The notes: generated from the letters alone by a model not told the origin. DNA of 60,635 nt from an uncultured Lachnospiraceae bacterium (GCA_910586755.1 CAJUJM010000007.1:1-60635); one strand, 5' to 3'; positions 32,014 to 40,317 are shown, counted from the stretch's first letter. Made by a program: numbers and translations.

Positions 32014-33392
32014 GTGAAACAGGATTCCGCATTTTCAATAATACTTTTTCTGTTGGGGCAGAACTGGCTTACGCTGTCCTGTTTACCGCTTTTTTCTATC
32101 CCTTTCTGACTGTCCGGGACAGGAAGTGGCGAAAGCTTCTCATTGTTTTTTCTGTTTATATCCTCTTTGAGCGGATCTGTGATCGTGTCTCGCTCCCCCA
32201 GGGATCCTTCGGGCCGGTTTTAATGGCAATGCTGCTGGCAGTATCAAAATGGGCCGGTCTGAAAAAATCCCTGGTATTTTTCCTGACGTTACTCTATTTT
32301 AACGCCAAAATTTCCAGCGGCCTGGTGGTCGAAAGCCTGTATTTTATCCTGGAACGGCTGTTTCCCCTCCCCTCAGAGCCGCTGGAAGCGGTCTTTCTTT
32401 CCTCTGCCGTCCTGGTAACGCTGTTCCTTCTGTCCCACGCTCTCCTGTTTGCCGTCATGCTGCATACGCTCCGGCGCCAGCTGGAGAAAAGGCAGATTTC
32501 CCTTCACCGCCGGGAGCTGTGCTACCTCTCTCTGGTCCCAACGGCAGGCATCCTGTTCGGGCAAGTGATCTCCCGGCTGCTTGTGGAGTTTAAAGACGGG
32601 ATTCTGCTCCAGCTCTACCAGCGGCACCCGGCCTTTTTAGCTGTAGTGCCGGCTCTGGCTCTGCTGCTCTATGGGGGAACCTGTCTGACCATTGCCTTTC
32701 AGCAAGGAATGGCGGCGCTCCAGGAGGAACAGGCCGCCCACTATGTTGAGTACCGGCAGACACAGGAAATCCGGGCGCGGATACGCGAAGCGGAACAGTT
32801 CTATACCCGAATCCGCCAATTGAAGCATGAAATGAGAGGACACTTGACTAATATTAAGGGTCTGGTCCGAAATGGCCAGTATTCCAGTCTGGAGGATTAT
32901 ATTGCCCGGATGGACGAGAGCATAAACGATTTTGAGCTGACACTCCAGACAGGAAACCCGGTTACGGATGTCATCGTCAATGATATCCGGCGGCGGAGCC
33001 TTGACTTAGGCATCCGTTTTCAGGTGGATTTTCACTATCCGGATCCGGAAACCTATGACGCCTTTGATGTGGGGATCATCCTCCAAAACCTGCTGCAAAA
33101 CGCAGTAGATGCTTGTGAAAAAGCGGATAAGGACGTGCGGTTCATTGTGCTGACCGGAAAGAGAAAAGGGCGGTTCTTTCTAATAGAAGTCAGGAATTCT
33201 TTTATGGGCCAGGTGGTAATCGGACAGGATGGTTTGCCTGTCACAACGAAAAAAGAAGATGCTTCCATGCACGGTATCGGTCTTGCCAATGTGCGCCGGG
33301 AGGCGGAGAAGTATATGGGGGAATTGGAGCTGAAAACAGATCAGCAGGAATTTTTAGCAACTGTTTTATTGCAGGAAAGGAGCAGTTTATGA
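32010..33392 (+). CDS. AgrC-like sensor histidine kinase (GHKL)
   Basis: A 460-residue membrane kinase. Residues about 1-230 hold roughly six hydrophobic segments (for example LAYAVLFTAFFYPFLTV and LVTLFLLSHALLFAVML). A coiled segment leads to LKHEMRGHLTNIKGLV with His273 as the phosphate-bearing residue. The GHKL ATPase has ILQNLLQNAVDACEKA (N box) and MHGIGLANVRREAEKY (G box). The layout is that of AgrC/ComD-type peptide sensors. Coupled by 4-base overlaps to the response regulator before it and an unknown gene after it. Confidence 0.9.
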   Translation: MSETGFRIFNNTFSVGAELAYAVLFTAFFYPFLTVRDRKWRKLLIVFSVYILFERICDRVSLPQGSFGPVLMAMLLAVSKWAGLKKSLVFFLTLLYFNAKISSGLVVESLYFILERLFPLPSEPLEAVFLSSAVLVTLFLLSHALLFAVMLHTLRRQLEKRQISLHRRELCYLSLVPTAGILFGQVISRLLVEFKDGILLQLYQRHPAFLAVVPALALLLYGGTCLTIAFQQGMAALQEEQAAHYVEYRQTQEIRARIREAEQFYTRIRQLKHEMRGHLTNIKGLVRNGQYSSLEDYIARMDESINDFELTLQTGNPVTDVIVNDIRRRSLDLGIRFQVDFHYPDPETYDAFDVGIILQNLLQNAVDACEKADKDVRFIVLTGKRKGRFFLIEVRNSFMGQVVIGQDGLPVTTKKEDASMHGIGLANVRREAEKYMGELELKTDQQEFLATVLLQERSSL

Positions 33393-34396
33393 GCAATGTT
33401 ATTGAATCCGGTTATCGTCCAAAGACATATAGCGCCCTCACAAATTCCTATGAAGCAAAGCAGTCCGGGACAAGGGCCGGCAGCTTCATGGATTTGGCGC
33501 TGCAAGTCAGCCAAAGCAGAGCCGGCGCATTTGCCACCGGCCTGGGCAGGAATAATAGTATGGCGGCCACGCCCGCAAACTTGATGGCGGATTTGGCGGT
33601 TCAGCCTGGCGGACAAATTTTGGTTCAGAGCCCGGAGGCGGTGGAGGCCCCCTCTCTGGAAACCATGCTGAAAACAAAATATCCCAATATCCACTACCAT
33701 GTTTTTGACGCCAGCAGTACCCATTGGAGAATAAGGAATGACTATCCTCATTACCTGTTATATCAGGACGGGGACAAAGCCCGGGAAACCCTGGAAAACT
33801 GGCAGCCCACCGGGGACAATCCCTTCTATGGTTCCATAGACGGCAGGTTTATTGCTCCCAAAGAGATTCACGCTCTGGGCAGCGTCCCACCCGGCAGCAA
33901 GGCTGTGGTTATTCATCCCAAGGTGCAGGAGCGCATGGAACAAGACCCGGCCTACGCCCAGGAAATTTTTGCGAAGATCGATACCTGGTTTGCCTTTGAC
34001 GTAGCGCGAAACGAGTCCATGATGCCTGGAAGTACCTGGGATATGTCCCAGGCAGTTGCTATCGGTGAGGACGGAAACATCTGCAACGCCTGTTCCTCCA
34101 GCGGCGGCGGTGAGATCACCTGCTCGAAAAGCGGTTCTGACGATGAAGAAAGCTGGTGGGATTTGCGTATGGCCCGCCATGCCGAATTTATGAAGCTAGC
34201 AATGGAGAAGCAAATCCAGCAGCATATGCAAGCCTCCTGGCTTCTTTCTGCCAGCACAGCCAAATCCTGGCTTGCCAGCATGATAAGCAGCGGAAAGCTG
34301 CAGGCAATCTTCGGCAGCCAGATCGCCGGGATTCCCACTGAAACCGTTCTGGCCATCACCCAGTCCCAGATTTGGGGCGTTGAAACAATTCTGTGA
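33389..34396 (+). CDS. Unknown protein coupled to a two-component system
   Basis: A 335-residue protein with no signal peptide or membrane segment. The first 80 residues are Ser/Ala/Gln-rich and look disordered. A more conserved-looking centre runs YPNIHYHVFDASSTHWRIRN to KAVVIHPKVQERM. The end has CNACSSSGGGEITC and a Gln/Met-rich helix. It resembles undescribed Firmicutes proteins sometimes labelled DUF6033-like, but I cannot confirm that. Its ATG overlaps the kinase stop by 4 bases, so it is produced together with the sensor and regulator. It may be an effector or target of that system. A terminator follows. Confidence 0.7.
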   Translation: MSNVIESGYRPKTYSALTNSYEAKQSGTRAGSFMDLALQVSQSRAGAFATGLGRNNSMAATPANLMADLAVQPGGQILVQSPEAVEAPSLETMLKTKYPNIHYHVFDASSTHWRIRNDYPHYLLYQDGDKARETLENWQPTGDNPFYGSIDGRFIAPKEIHALGSVPPGSKAVVIHPKVQERMEQDPAYAQEIFAKIDTWFAFDVARNESMMPGSTWDMSQAVAIGEDGNICNACSSSGGGEITCSKSGSDDEESWWDLRMARHAEFMKLAMEKQIQQHMQASWLLSASTAKSWLASMISSGKLQAIFGSQIAGIPTETVLAITQSQIWGVETIL

Positions 34397-34415
34397 TTAT
34401 CTCTCTCAAATCAGG

Positions 34416-34441
34416 CCCCCGGCATAGCCGGGGGTTATTTT
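34416..34441 (+). terminator. Rho-independent terminator of the two-component operon
   Basis: CCCCCGGC and GCCGGGGG with a 3-base loop, followed by TTATTTTT. Confidence 0.9.
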
Positions 34442-34447
34442 TACAAT

Positions 34448-34551
34448 AAAAGTCCGCCGCCGGTCAGGCGGCATGCATTCAGGTATACCCCATGCGCCCG
34501 TCAGACTTTTCTGTGTGGTAGTGCGTCCATTGCCGGGTGCATGCAGGTTTA
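34448..34551 (-). repeat. Stop-codon-linked repeat family R1, copy 4
   Basis: A 104-base copy: on the minus strand TAAACCTGCATGCACCCGGC to the hairpin GCCGCC-TGAC-CGGCGGC and GGACTTTTAT. No gene ends at its TAA here. The 20 bases TACAATAAAAGTCCGCCGCC occur at both ends (34442-34461 and 34551-34570), suggesting a partial tandem duplication. The rest of the gap to 34881 is AT-rich with no gene seen. Confidence 0.75.
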
Positions 34552-34880
34552 CAATAAAAGTCCGCCGCCCCATCCCATTTCACATAAATACCTTCCAGAT
34601 GGTTATACTGAGTCAATAAAGCTGTAATTAATTATAAACGTTATTTTGGCAAAAAAAGGTTACGTTTTTGAAATTACGATATTTTAATACGTACATTGAC
34701 GAATAATATCAATATTTGTAGACGACACTTTCCGATTCCCTCTTCTTTATACTTATTTCAGAGCTATATTGTTACATATTCCGCTACCCTCAGCGGGCAA
34801 GAATGAACACGCCGAATCACCTAAATACGGCAATTCGAATCCCAGGGAGTTCTGCGGCAGAAAACGCAAGGGGGAATTTT

Positions 34881-35270
34881 ATGGATATTGAGTTTGTTCG
34901 GAAACGCATTACGGACCTTCGAGTGGCGCGGGATATTTCGGAATACCGGGTAAGCACCGATCTGGGCTTTAGCAAAGGGTATCTCCAAAGCATTACTTCC
35001 GGGCGCTCCCTTCCGTCTATTCAGGCATTTTTAGATATATGCAATTATTTTAACATTACTCCTGAGGATTTCTTTCATGAGGACAAAGAGCCTGAGTCCC
35101 CTGTTATGGTTCAGATTATGAAGAATTTAAAAGACCTTCCGGAAGAAGATTTAAATACGGTTTTGGAAGTTACCGAGCGGTATCGGTATTACCGGAACCA
35201 AAAATCAAAAAATTCAAAACACGGCCTGTACCAAAAACATATAAAGAGCAGTCCCCACTCCGATACTTAA
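34881..35270 (+). CDS. XRE-family helix-turn-helix regulator
   Basis: A 129-residue protein: an HTH_3 domain at residues about 5-60 (KRITDLRVARDISEYRVSTD; FSKGYLQSITSGRSLPSIQA; ICNYFNITPEDFF), then a helical C-terminus ending in a Lys/Ser/His-rich tail. The start at 34881 follows AGGGGG; a longer frame from 34803 lacks a ribosome site. The last 57 bases overlap the 3 prime end of azlD on the other strand, so the two transcripts are antisense there. Target unknown. Confidence 0.85.
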   Translation: MDIEFVRKRITDLRVARDISEYRVSTDLGFSKGYLQSITSGRSLPSIQAFLDICNYFNITPEDFFHEDKEPESPVMVQIMKNLKDLPEEDLNTVLEVTERYRYYRNQKSKNSKHGLYQKHIKSSPHSDT

Positions 35271-35534
35271 CAGGGAATTTCGTTTCCAGGCATGGAGGGC
35301 CGCCACAGCGGTTACGGATACCAGTTCAGGGATGCCGTGGGAACCGCTAAGAAAATTTACCCCTTTCAGACAGTAAACTACCAATAGTCCCATAGCCGCA
35401 TAGGGCAGCGTCTTTCCCAGATACTCCAGGCGGCGGGGCTTTTCTTTTTGTGCAGGGAACAGCAAAAAGGGCAGAAAGCGGGTAATGAGAGTTCCTGCAA
35501 TCAAGGCAAGGATTATGAGAAATTGTCTTGTCAT
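35214..35534 (-). CDS. azlD: AzlD-family branched-chain amino acid transport subunit
   Basis: A 106-residue membrane protein with about three or four spans (FLIILALIAGTLITRFLPFL; LPYAAMGLLVVYCL; ALHAWKRNSLLSIGVGTALY). Length and pattern fit AzlD, the small partner of AzlC in branched-chain amino-acid or analogue export. Overlaps azlC by 4 bases and the XRE gene by 57 bases on the opposite strand. Confidence 0.88.
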   Translation of the reverse strand: MTRQFLIILALIAGTLITRFLPFLLFPAQKEKPRRLEYLGKTLPYAAMGLLVVYCLKGVNFLSGSHGIPELVSVTAVAALHAWKRNSLLSIGVGTALYMFLVQAVF

Positions 35535-36250
35535 AAGTTGATTTTCCTCTTTTCTTCCTGAAAAATAACTGCAAGGATCCCGATCATAGCCGGAATAATA
35601 AAAGAATCCGGACCAAAAAGAATCAGGCAGATCCCGGATACAATAAGTCCGGTTAAAGCCGGACGGTGATCCTTACAGCTTAACCACTGGTCCGTAAAGA
35701 TAACCACAAACAGGGCGGTCAAAGCAAAGTCTAATCCGGCAGTGTCAAAGGTTATCATGGTTCCTGCCAATGCGCCCAAAGCGCTCCCTGCTACCCAGTA
35801 AAGCTGGTTCAAAGCGGAAATCCACAGGTAAAAGGCAGTTTTCGATATGCTTTGCGGCGGTTCCTGGTTGCAGACTATGGAAAATGTCTCATCTGTAAGG
35901 GCAAAAATCAGATAGAATTTTCCTTTTTTTATATCTTGATACTTTTCCAGCATGGAAAGGCCGTAAAACAGATGGCGGGCATTGATCATAAGGGCCATAG
36001 CCAGGGCATAAACCGGATGGACCGAGGCCGCCAGCAAAGATACCCCGGCGTATTGAAGGCTTCCGGCGTAAACCAGAGTGCTGGCAATTACGGACCAGAT
36101 AAGGCCAAAGCCGTTGACTTTCATTAAAATTCCGTATGCTGTTCCCAAAAACAGGTATCCTGCCATAACAGGGATGGTTTTGGGAAAGGCGCAAAACAGG
36201 GCGGATCCAGGGATGGCAGAAGTTTCTTCTTTCTGTATTTCTTTCTTCAT
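35531..36250 (-). CDS. azlC: AzlC-family branched-chain amino acid transport protein
   Basis: A 239-residue membrane protein with about six spans, containing IPVMAGYLFLGTAYGILMKV, the AzlC start motif, and AGSLQYAGVSLLAASVHPVY and MINARHLFYGLSMLEKY, all typical. It forms an exporter with AzlD. The long leader on the minus strand contains the R2 structured element and several short repeats, so conditional expression is possible. A conventional promoter close to the ATG was not identified. Confidence 0.92.
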   Translation of the reverse strand: MKKEIQKEETSAIPGSALFCAFPKTIPVMAGYLFLGTAYGILMKVNGFGLIWSVIASTLVYAGSLQYAGVSLLAASVHPVYALAMALMINARHLFYGLSMLEKYQDIKKGKFYLIFALTDETFSIVCNQEPPQSISKTAFYLWISALNQLYWVAGSALGALAGTMITFDTAGLDFALTALFVVIFTDQWLSCKDHRPALTGLIVSGICLILFGPDSFIIPAMIGILAVIFQEEKRKINL

Positions 36251-36414
36251 GTTTGTTTTCCTTTGCTGCTCCTTGTGTTCTGACTGGGAAAGCGGTATAA
36301 TGTGAACACTTGACGAGGTATTTCACGAGTCTAGTGAGAACATATGCCCGTGCACTTAGTGAGGTCTTATACGAACTTAGTGCACAGGGTATAATGGTGG
36401 TTATTATTTTAGCT

Positions 36415-36436
36415 CTGTTTGTGGGGTGTCTTCTCT
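36415..36436. repeat. Partial duplicate of the R2 copy B edge
   Basis: CTGTTTGTGGGGTGTCTTCT is a 20-base near-copy of the adjacent CTGTTCGCGGGGTATCTTCT that opens R2 copy B on the plus strand. Between here and azlC there are also two copies of ACTTAGTG inside a GTGCAC palindrome (about 36350-36385), not explained. Confidence 0.55.
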
Positions 36437-36576
36437 GTTCGCGGGGTATCTTCTTGTCCGGCACGGCCGGACAAGAAGCATCGGGCGTCCGCCCGATGGG
36501 GAAAGAAGGGAGAAAGCAGACTTACAAGCGAGCTTGACGTCTGCTTCCCCCCTTCTTTCCCCGCCCCGCGAACTGT
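36437..36576 (-). ncRNA. Candidate structured RNA R2, copy B (four-way junction)
   Basis: The 137-base element has the same plan as copy A: closing stem GTTCGCGGGG with CCCCGCGAAC (36437-36446 and 36564-36573); a 24-bp hairpin with two mismatches (36498-36521 and 36539-36562) and the loop GACTTACAAGCGAGCTTGAC; the hairpin CATCGGGC-GTCC-GCCCGATG; and CTTCTTGTCCGGC with GCCGGACAAGAAG. The stems differ from copy A but remain paired; the loops are the same. Own promoter directly upstream on the minus strand. Confidence 0.6.
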
Positions 36577-36582
36577 AACATT

Positions 36583-36611
36583 ATTTTAGTGCTCCCAGGA
36601 GGAATTGTCAA
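36583..36611 (-). promoter_or_regulatory. Sigma-A promoter in front of R2 copy B
   Basis: On the minus strand TTGACA (36611-36606), 17-base spacer, TAAAAT (36588-36583). It overlaps the ribosome site and first codon of the divergent radical SAM gene. The expected start lies at the R2 edge. Confidence 0.7.
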
Positions 36612-37609
36612 TGGATTATACCTGCTGTACTCTGTGTCCCCGGATGTGCCGGGCAGATCGAAGGAAGGCGCCTGGCTATTGTGGCTGCGGGGATCGTGTG
36701 ACGGCCGCCCGGGCGGCTCTCCACCTGTGGGAGGAACCTTGTATCAGCGGAACCGGCTCTGATGGCAAAGCAGACGGTAAAGGCGGCGGCACTGATATTG
36801 GAAATAACGGCCCAGGCGGAAGCGGCGCGGTATTTTTCTCTGGCTGCACGCTACGGTGCTGTTTTTGCCAGAATCATACCATCAGCAGCGGGCATTTTGG
36901 AATTCCTCTGACAGCCGGTCAATTGGGGGATGTGTTTTTACGGCTCCAGGATCAGGGCGCTTATAATATTAATCTGGTAACTGCCACCCAGTATGTTCCG
37001 GATATTATCAAAGCTCTGGACATAGCAAAGCCCCGCCTAGTTATCCCAGTGGTTTATAACAGCGGGGGCTATGAGAGGGTCGAAACATTAAAGGAATTAG
37101 AGGGGTACGTGGATGTATACCTGCCGGATTTAAAATATCTGGATTCCGGACTGTCAGCCCGGTACTCCAATGCGCCGGATTATTTTCAGTTTGCAGGGCC
37201 TGCCATCAAAGAAATGATCCGGCAGACAGGAGAGCTGGTTTGGGACGAGACAGGGGAGCTTCTGAAAAAGGGAGTCATTATCCGCCATATGGTGCTTCCC
37301 GGCTGCAGAAAAGATTCCATCCGCCTCCTTCAGTGGATAAAGGAGGCGCTGCCGTCCGGCCGTTATCTTCTCAGTCTTTTAAGCCAGTACACTCCTCTCT
37401 TTCAGGCCCCGGACTACCCGGAAATCAACCGGCCTGTCACCACCTTTGAATATCAGAAGGTGGTGGACGCTGCCATTGAACTTGGCCTTACCTATGGGTA
37501 CATGCAGGAAAAAAGCAGCGCCAGGAAAGAATATACCCCTTCCTTTCAGTTGGAAGGACTGGAATCCGTGTCCCCGGATGTGCCGGGCAGATCCAGCCTC
37601 CTGCTTTAG
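36611..37609 (+). CDS. Radical SAM protein, pyruvate-formate-lyase-activating-like (COG1313)
   Basis: A 332-residue protein. An N-terminal Cys-rich part (CTLCPRMCRADRRKAPGYCG) precedes a Gly/Lys-rich insertion (about 48-75), then FFSGCTLRCCFCQNHTIS with the radical SAM Cx3Cx2C cluster motif. LPDLKYLDSGLSARYSNAPD and VIIRHMVLPGC follow. This is the PflX/COG1313 branch; substrates are unknown for most members. ATG at 36611 is 8 bases from AGGAGG. The tail after YGYMQEKSSARKEYTPSFQL is odd: its DNA repeats 26 bases from the gene start in another frame. Confidence 0.85.
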   Translation: MDYTCCTLCPRMCRADRRKAPGYCGCGDRVTAARAALHLWEEPCISGTGSDGKADGKGGGTDIGNNGPGGSGAVFFSGCTLRCCFCQNHTISSGHFGIPLTAGQLGDVFLRLQDQGAYNINLVTATQYVPDIIKALDIAKPRLVIPVVYNSGGYERVETLKELEGYVDVYLPDLKYLDSGLSARYSNAPDYFQFAGPAIKEMIRQTGELVWDETGELLKKGVIIRHMVLPGCRKDSIRLLQWIKEALPSGRYLLSLLSQYTPLFQAPDYPEINRPVTTFEYQKVVDAAIELGLTYGYMQEKSSARKEYTPSFQLEGLESVSPDVPGRSSLLL

Positions 37610-37613
37610 CGCA

Positions 37614-38033
37614 TCAGCTTTCGAATATCTCTCCCTCCATCAGCCCTGCCAGTGTAATTTTGTCGAAATACTCATTTGTCATCTTGTAAAATTCTTTCCA
37701 CATAGGCAGGGTTTTACAGTACCCGGCGCGCTCACATTCCTTTGCCTCACAGCCAAGACAGGCCACAGGGGCCAAATCTCCTTCCGCAATCCGCAGGATA
37801 TCTCCTACCCGATAGGTTTCCGGCCGGGCAGTCAGCTTATATCCTCCGCCTTTTCGCTGTAAGCCTTCAATCATACCATTTCTGGTCAGCGCCGGAAGAA
37901 TCTGTTCCAGGTATTTCAGGGATATATTCTGCCGTCCGGCGATCACCTTCATGGGGATATATCCCTCATGGAAATGTTCCGCCAGGTCAATCATCACCCG
38001 CAGGGCATATCTCCCTCGTGTCGAAATCATCAT
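37614..38033 (-). CDS. Rrf2-family regulator (IscR/CymR-like)
   Basis: A 139-residue winged-helix regulator starting MISTRGRYALRVMIDLAEHF, with LKYLEQILPALTRNGMIEGL and RKGGGYKLTARPETYRVGDI, the Rrf2 core. The segment CLGCEAKECERAGYC (about 92-106) has four Cys and could hold an Fe-S cluster as in IscR. The longer open frame upstream lies inside cysK and is rejected; the start is 1 base after the cysK stop. Being third in metY-cysK-rrf2, with matching operators at the operon promoter, it is the likely sulfur-responsive repressor of its own operon. Confidence 0.9.
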   Translation of the reverse strand: MMISTRGRYALRVMIDLAEHFHEGYIPMKVIAGRQNISLKYLEQILPALTRNGMIEGLQRKGGGYKLTARPETYRVGDILRIAEGDLAPVACLGCEAKECERAGYCKTLPMWKEFYKMTNEYFDKITLAGLMEGEIFES

Positions 38034-38034
38034 C

Positions 38035-38976
38035 TCATTCTTTCTCCTCAGAAAACAATGGTGTGGACAGATATCTGCCGCCGGTATCAGGCAGCAGGAC
38101 CACAATGGTCTTTCCCTGGTTTTCAGGGCGCTTCGCCAGCTGGATAGCGGCAAAAGCCGCTGCGCCGGAGGAAATTCCCACGAGAATCCCTTCCCTTTTC
38201 CCAATCAGTCTGCCGGTGGAAAACGCATCTTTATCAGAAACCGGTAGAACCTCATCATAAATGTTTGTATCAAGGACATCCGGGATAAAGCCTGCGCCGA
38301 TTCCCTGGATCTTATGAGGTCCTGCAGAGCCTGCAGAGAGTACCGGAGAGGTTTCCGGCTCAACAGCCACTACCTGAATTTCCGGATTTCTGGATTTGAG
38401 ATATTCGCCGGCGCCGGTAATGGTTCCTCCCGTGCCCACGCCTGCCACGAAAATGTCCACATTGCCATCCGTATCTTCATAAATTTCCGGGCCTGTATGT
38501 TCCCTGTGTGCTTTGGGGTTGGCAGGATTCTCAAACTGGCCCGGAATAAAGCTGCCCGGAGTCACGGCCGCAAGCTCCCGGGCCTTTTCGATGGCTCCCT
38601 TCATGCCTTTGGCCCCTTCCGTAAGCACAAGTTCCGCGCCATAAGCTTTCATCAACTGCCTGCGTTCTACAGACATGGTTTCTGGCATTACAATTACAAT
38701 GCGGTAGCCTCTTGCCGCCGCCACAGACGCCAGTCCAATGCCTGTATTGCCGCTTGTAGGCTCAATGATCACAGATCCTTTCGTAAGCTTTCCGGAAGCC
38801 TCAGCCTCATCGATCATGGCCTTGGCAATGCGGTCCTTTACCGAACCGGCCGGGTTAAAATATTCCAGTTTCGCTATAACCTTTGCTCTCAGGTCCAGCA
38901 TTTTTTCAATATGTGTCAGCTCCAAAAGGGGCGTTCTGCCAATCAGCTCATCGGCAGATGTATAAATATTACCCAT
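38035..38976 (-). CDS. cysK: Cysteine synthase A (O-acetylserine sulfhydrylase)
   Basis: A 313-residue PLP enzyme that makes cysteine from O-acetylserine and sulfide. The PLP Lys is in NPAGSVKDRIAKAMI (about 45), the substrate loop is EPTSGNTGIGLAS, and the phosphate cradle is GTGGTITGAGEYLKSR. GISSGAAAFAAIQLAKRPEN near the end completes the OASS pattern. It lies 4 bases after metY and just before the Rrf2 gene; CysK is known to partner Rrf2-type CymR in Bacillus, which may hold here. Confidence 0.94.
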   Translation of the reverse strand: MGNIYTSADELIGRTPLLELTHIEKMLDLRAKVIAKLEYFNPAGSVKDRIAKAMIDEAEASGKLTKGSVIIEPTSGNTGIGLASVAAARGYRIVIVMPETMSVERRQLMKAYGAELVLTEGAKGMKGAIEKARELAAVTPGSFIPGQFENPANPKAHREHTGPEIYEDTDGNVDIFVAGVGTGGTITGAGEYLKSRNPEIQVVAVEPETSPVLSAGSAGPHKIQGIGAGFIPDVLDTNIYDEVLPVSDKDAFSTGRLIGKREGILVGISSGAAAFAAIQLAKRPENQGKTIVVLLPDTGGRYLSTPLFSEEKE

Positions 38977-38980
38977 AGTT

Positions 38981-40270
38981 CTATGCCTCCTTAACTGCTG
39001 AAAAACCCTTTTCTAAATCAGCGATAATATCGTCAATATGCTCGGTGCCGATGGACAGGCGAATGGTATTGGGTTTAATGTTCTGGTCCGCCAGCTCTTC
39101 TTCATTAAGCTGACTGTGGGTGGTGGTGGCGGGATGAATGACAAGGCTCTTGACATCCGCCACATTGGCAAGCAGGGAGAAAATCTGCAGGCTGTCAATG
39201 AACCTGTGGGCCTCCTTTACGCCTCCTTTAATTTCAAATGTAAAGATAGAAGCTCCGCCGTTGGGGAAGTATTTCTCATATAATGTATGGTCCGGATGAT
39301 CCGGCAGGGACGGGTGATTCACCTTTTCAACCTGGGGATGACTGTTTAAAAACTCCACTACCTTTCTGGTATTCTCCACATGGCGCTCTAAGCGCAGCGA
39401 CAGGGTTTCAATGCCCTGTAAAAGCAGAAATGCCGCAAAGGGAGAGAGCGTGGCCCCTGTATCCCGGAGCAGAATGGCGCGGATGTAGGTTACAAATGCC
39501 CCAGGACCGGCTGCCTTTACAAAAGAAATGCCGTGGTAGCTGGGATTGGGTTCTGCGATAGCAGGATACTTTCCGCTTGCCGCCCAATCAAATTTGCCAG
39601 AGTCTACAATTACGCCGCCCAGGGTGGTGCCGTGACCGCCAAGAAATTTCGTGGCAGAGTGTATTACAATATCCGCGCCGTGTTCAATGGGACGGATCAG
39701 ATACGGAGTGCCAAAGGTGTTATCCACCACCAGCGGCAGCCCATGCTTATGAGCAAGCTCTGCCAACGCGTCAAGATCCGGAATATCGCTGTTGGGATTT
39801 CCCAATGTTTCTATGTAAATGGCCCTGGTGTTGTCCTGAATAGCAGCTTCCACTTCCGCCAGGTCGTGGATATTGACGAAGCTGGCTGTAATCCCAAAGC
39901 CTGGAAGGGTGTGTGCCAGCAGATTATAGCTGCCGCCGTAAATCGTCTTCTGTGCTACAAAATGGCCGCCATTCTGTCCCAACGCTTCCAGGGTATAGGT
40001 AATTGCCGCAGCGCCTGAGGCAAGGGCCAAAGCCGCGGCTCCCCCTTCAAGGGCTGCCACTCTCTGCTCCAATACGTCCTGGGTGGAGTTTGTCAGCCTG
40101 CCGTAAATATTACCGGCATCAGCAAGGCCAAACCGCGCCGCCGCATGCTGGCAGTTATGAAATACATAGGAGGTGGTGGCATAGATAGGCACTGCACGGG
40201 CATCGGTTGCGGGATCAGGGTTCTCCTGGCCAACGTGAAGCTGCAAGGTTTCAAATTTGTATTCAGACAT
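38981..40270 (-). CDS. metY: O-acetylhomoserine sulfhydrylase / cysteine synthase family
   Basis: A 429-residue cystathionine-gamma-synthase-family PLP enzyme. Seen: YGRLTNSTQDVLEQRVAALE, the PLP-stacking and phosphate regions, VDNTFGTPYLIRPIEHGADI, and SATKFLGGHGTTLGG with the PLP Lys. The length and the LKFLNSHPQVEKVNHPSLPD-like insertion fit O-acetylhomoserine sulfhydrylases, which use sulfide to form homocysteine. It is the first gene of a three-gene sulfur operon with a strong promoter and two operators. Confidence 0.92.
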   Translation of the reverse strand: MSEYKFETLQLHVGQENPDPATDARAVPIYATTSYVFHNCQHAAARFGLADAGNIYGRLTNSTQDVLEQRVAALEGGAAALALASGAAAITYTLEALGQNGGHFVAQKTIYGGSYNLLAHTLPGFGITASFVNIHDLAEVEAAIQDNTRAIYIETLGNPNSDIPDLDALAELAHKHGLPLVVDNTFGTPYLIRPIEHGADIVIHSATKFLGGHGTTLGGVIVDSGKFDWAASGKYPAIAEPNPSYHGISFVKAAGPGAFVTYIRAILLRDTGATLSPFAAFLLLQGIETLSLRLERHVENTRKVVEFLNSHPQVEKVNHPSLPDHPDHTLYEKYFPNGGASIFTFEIKGGVKEAHRFIDSLQIFSLLANVADVKSLVIHPATTTHSQLNEEELADQNIKPNTIRLSIGTEHIDDIIADLEKGFSAVKEA

Positions 40271-40295
40271 AATATTACCTTCCTTTCCATATTTT

Positions 40296-40314
40296 ACCTA
40301 CTTTTTTGATAGGT
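40296..40314. promoter_or_regulatory. Rrf2 operator, downstream site
   Basis: ACCTA-N9-TAGGT, 19 bp, between the -10 box and the metY start. The same spacing is found in the second site 37 bp away. Confidence 0.7.
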
Positions 40315-40317
40315 GTA

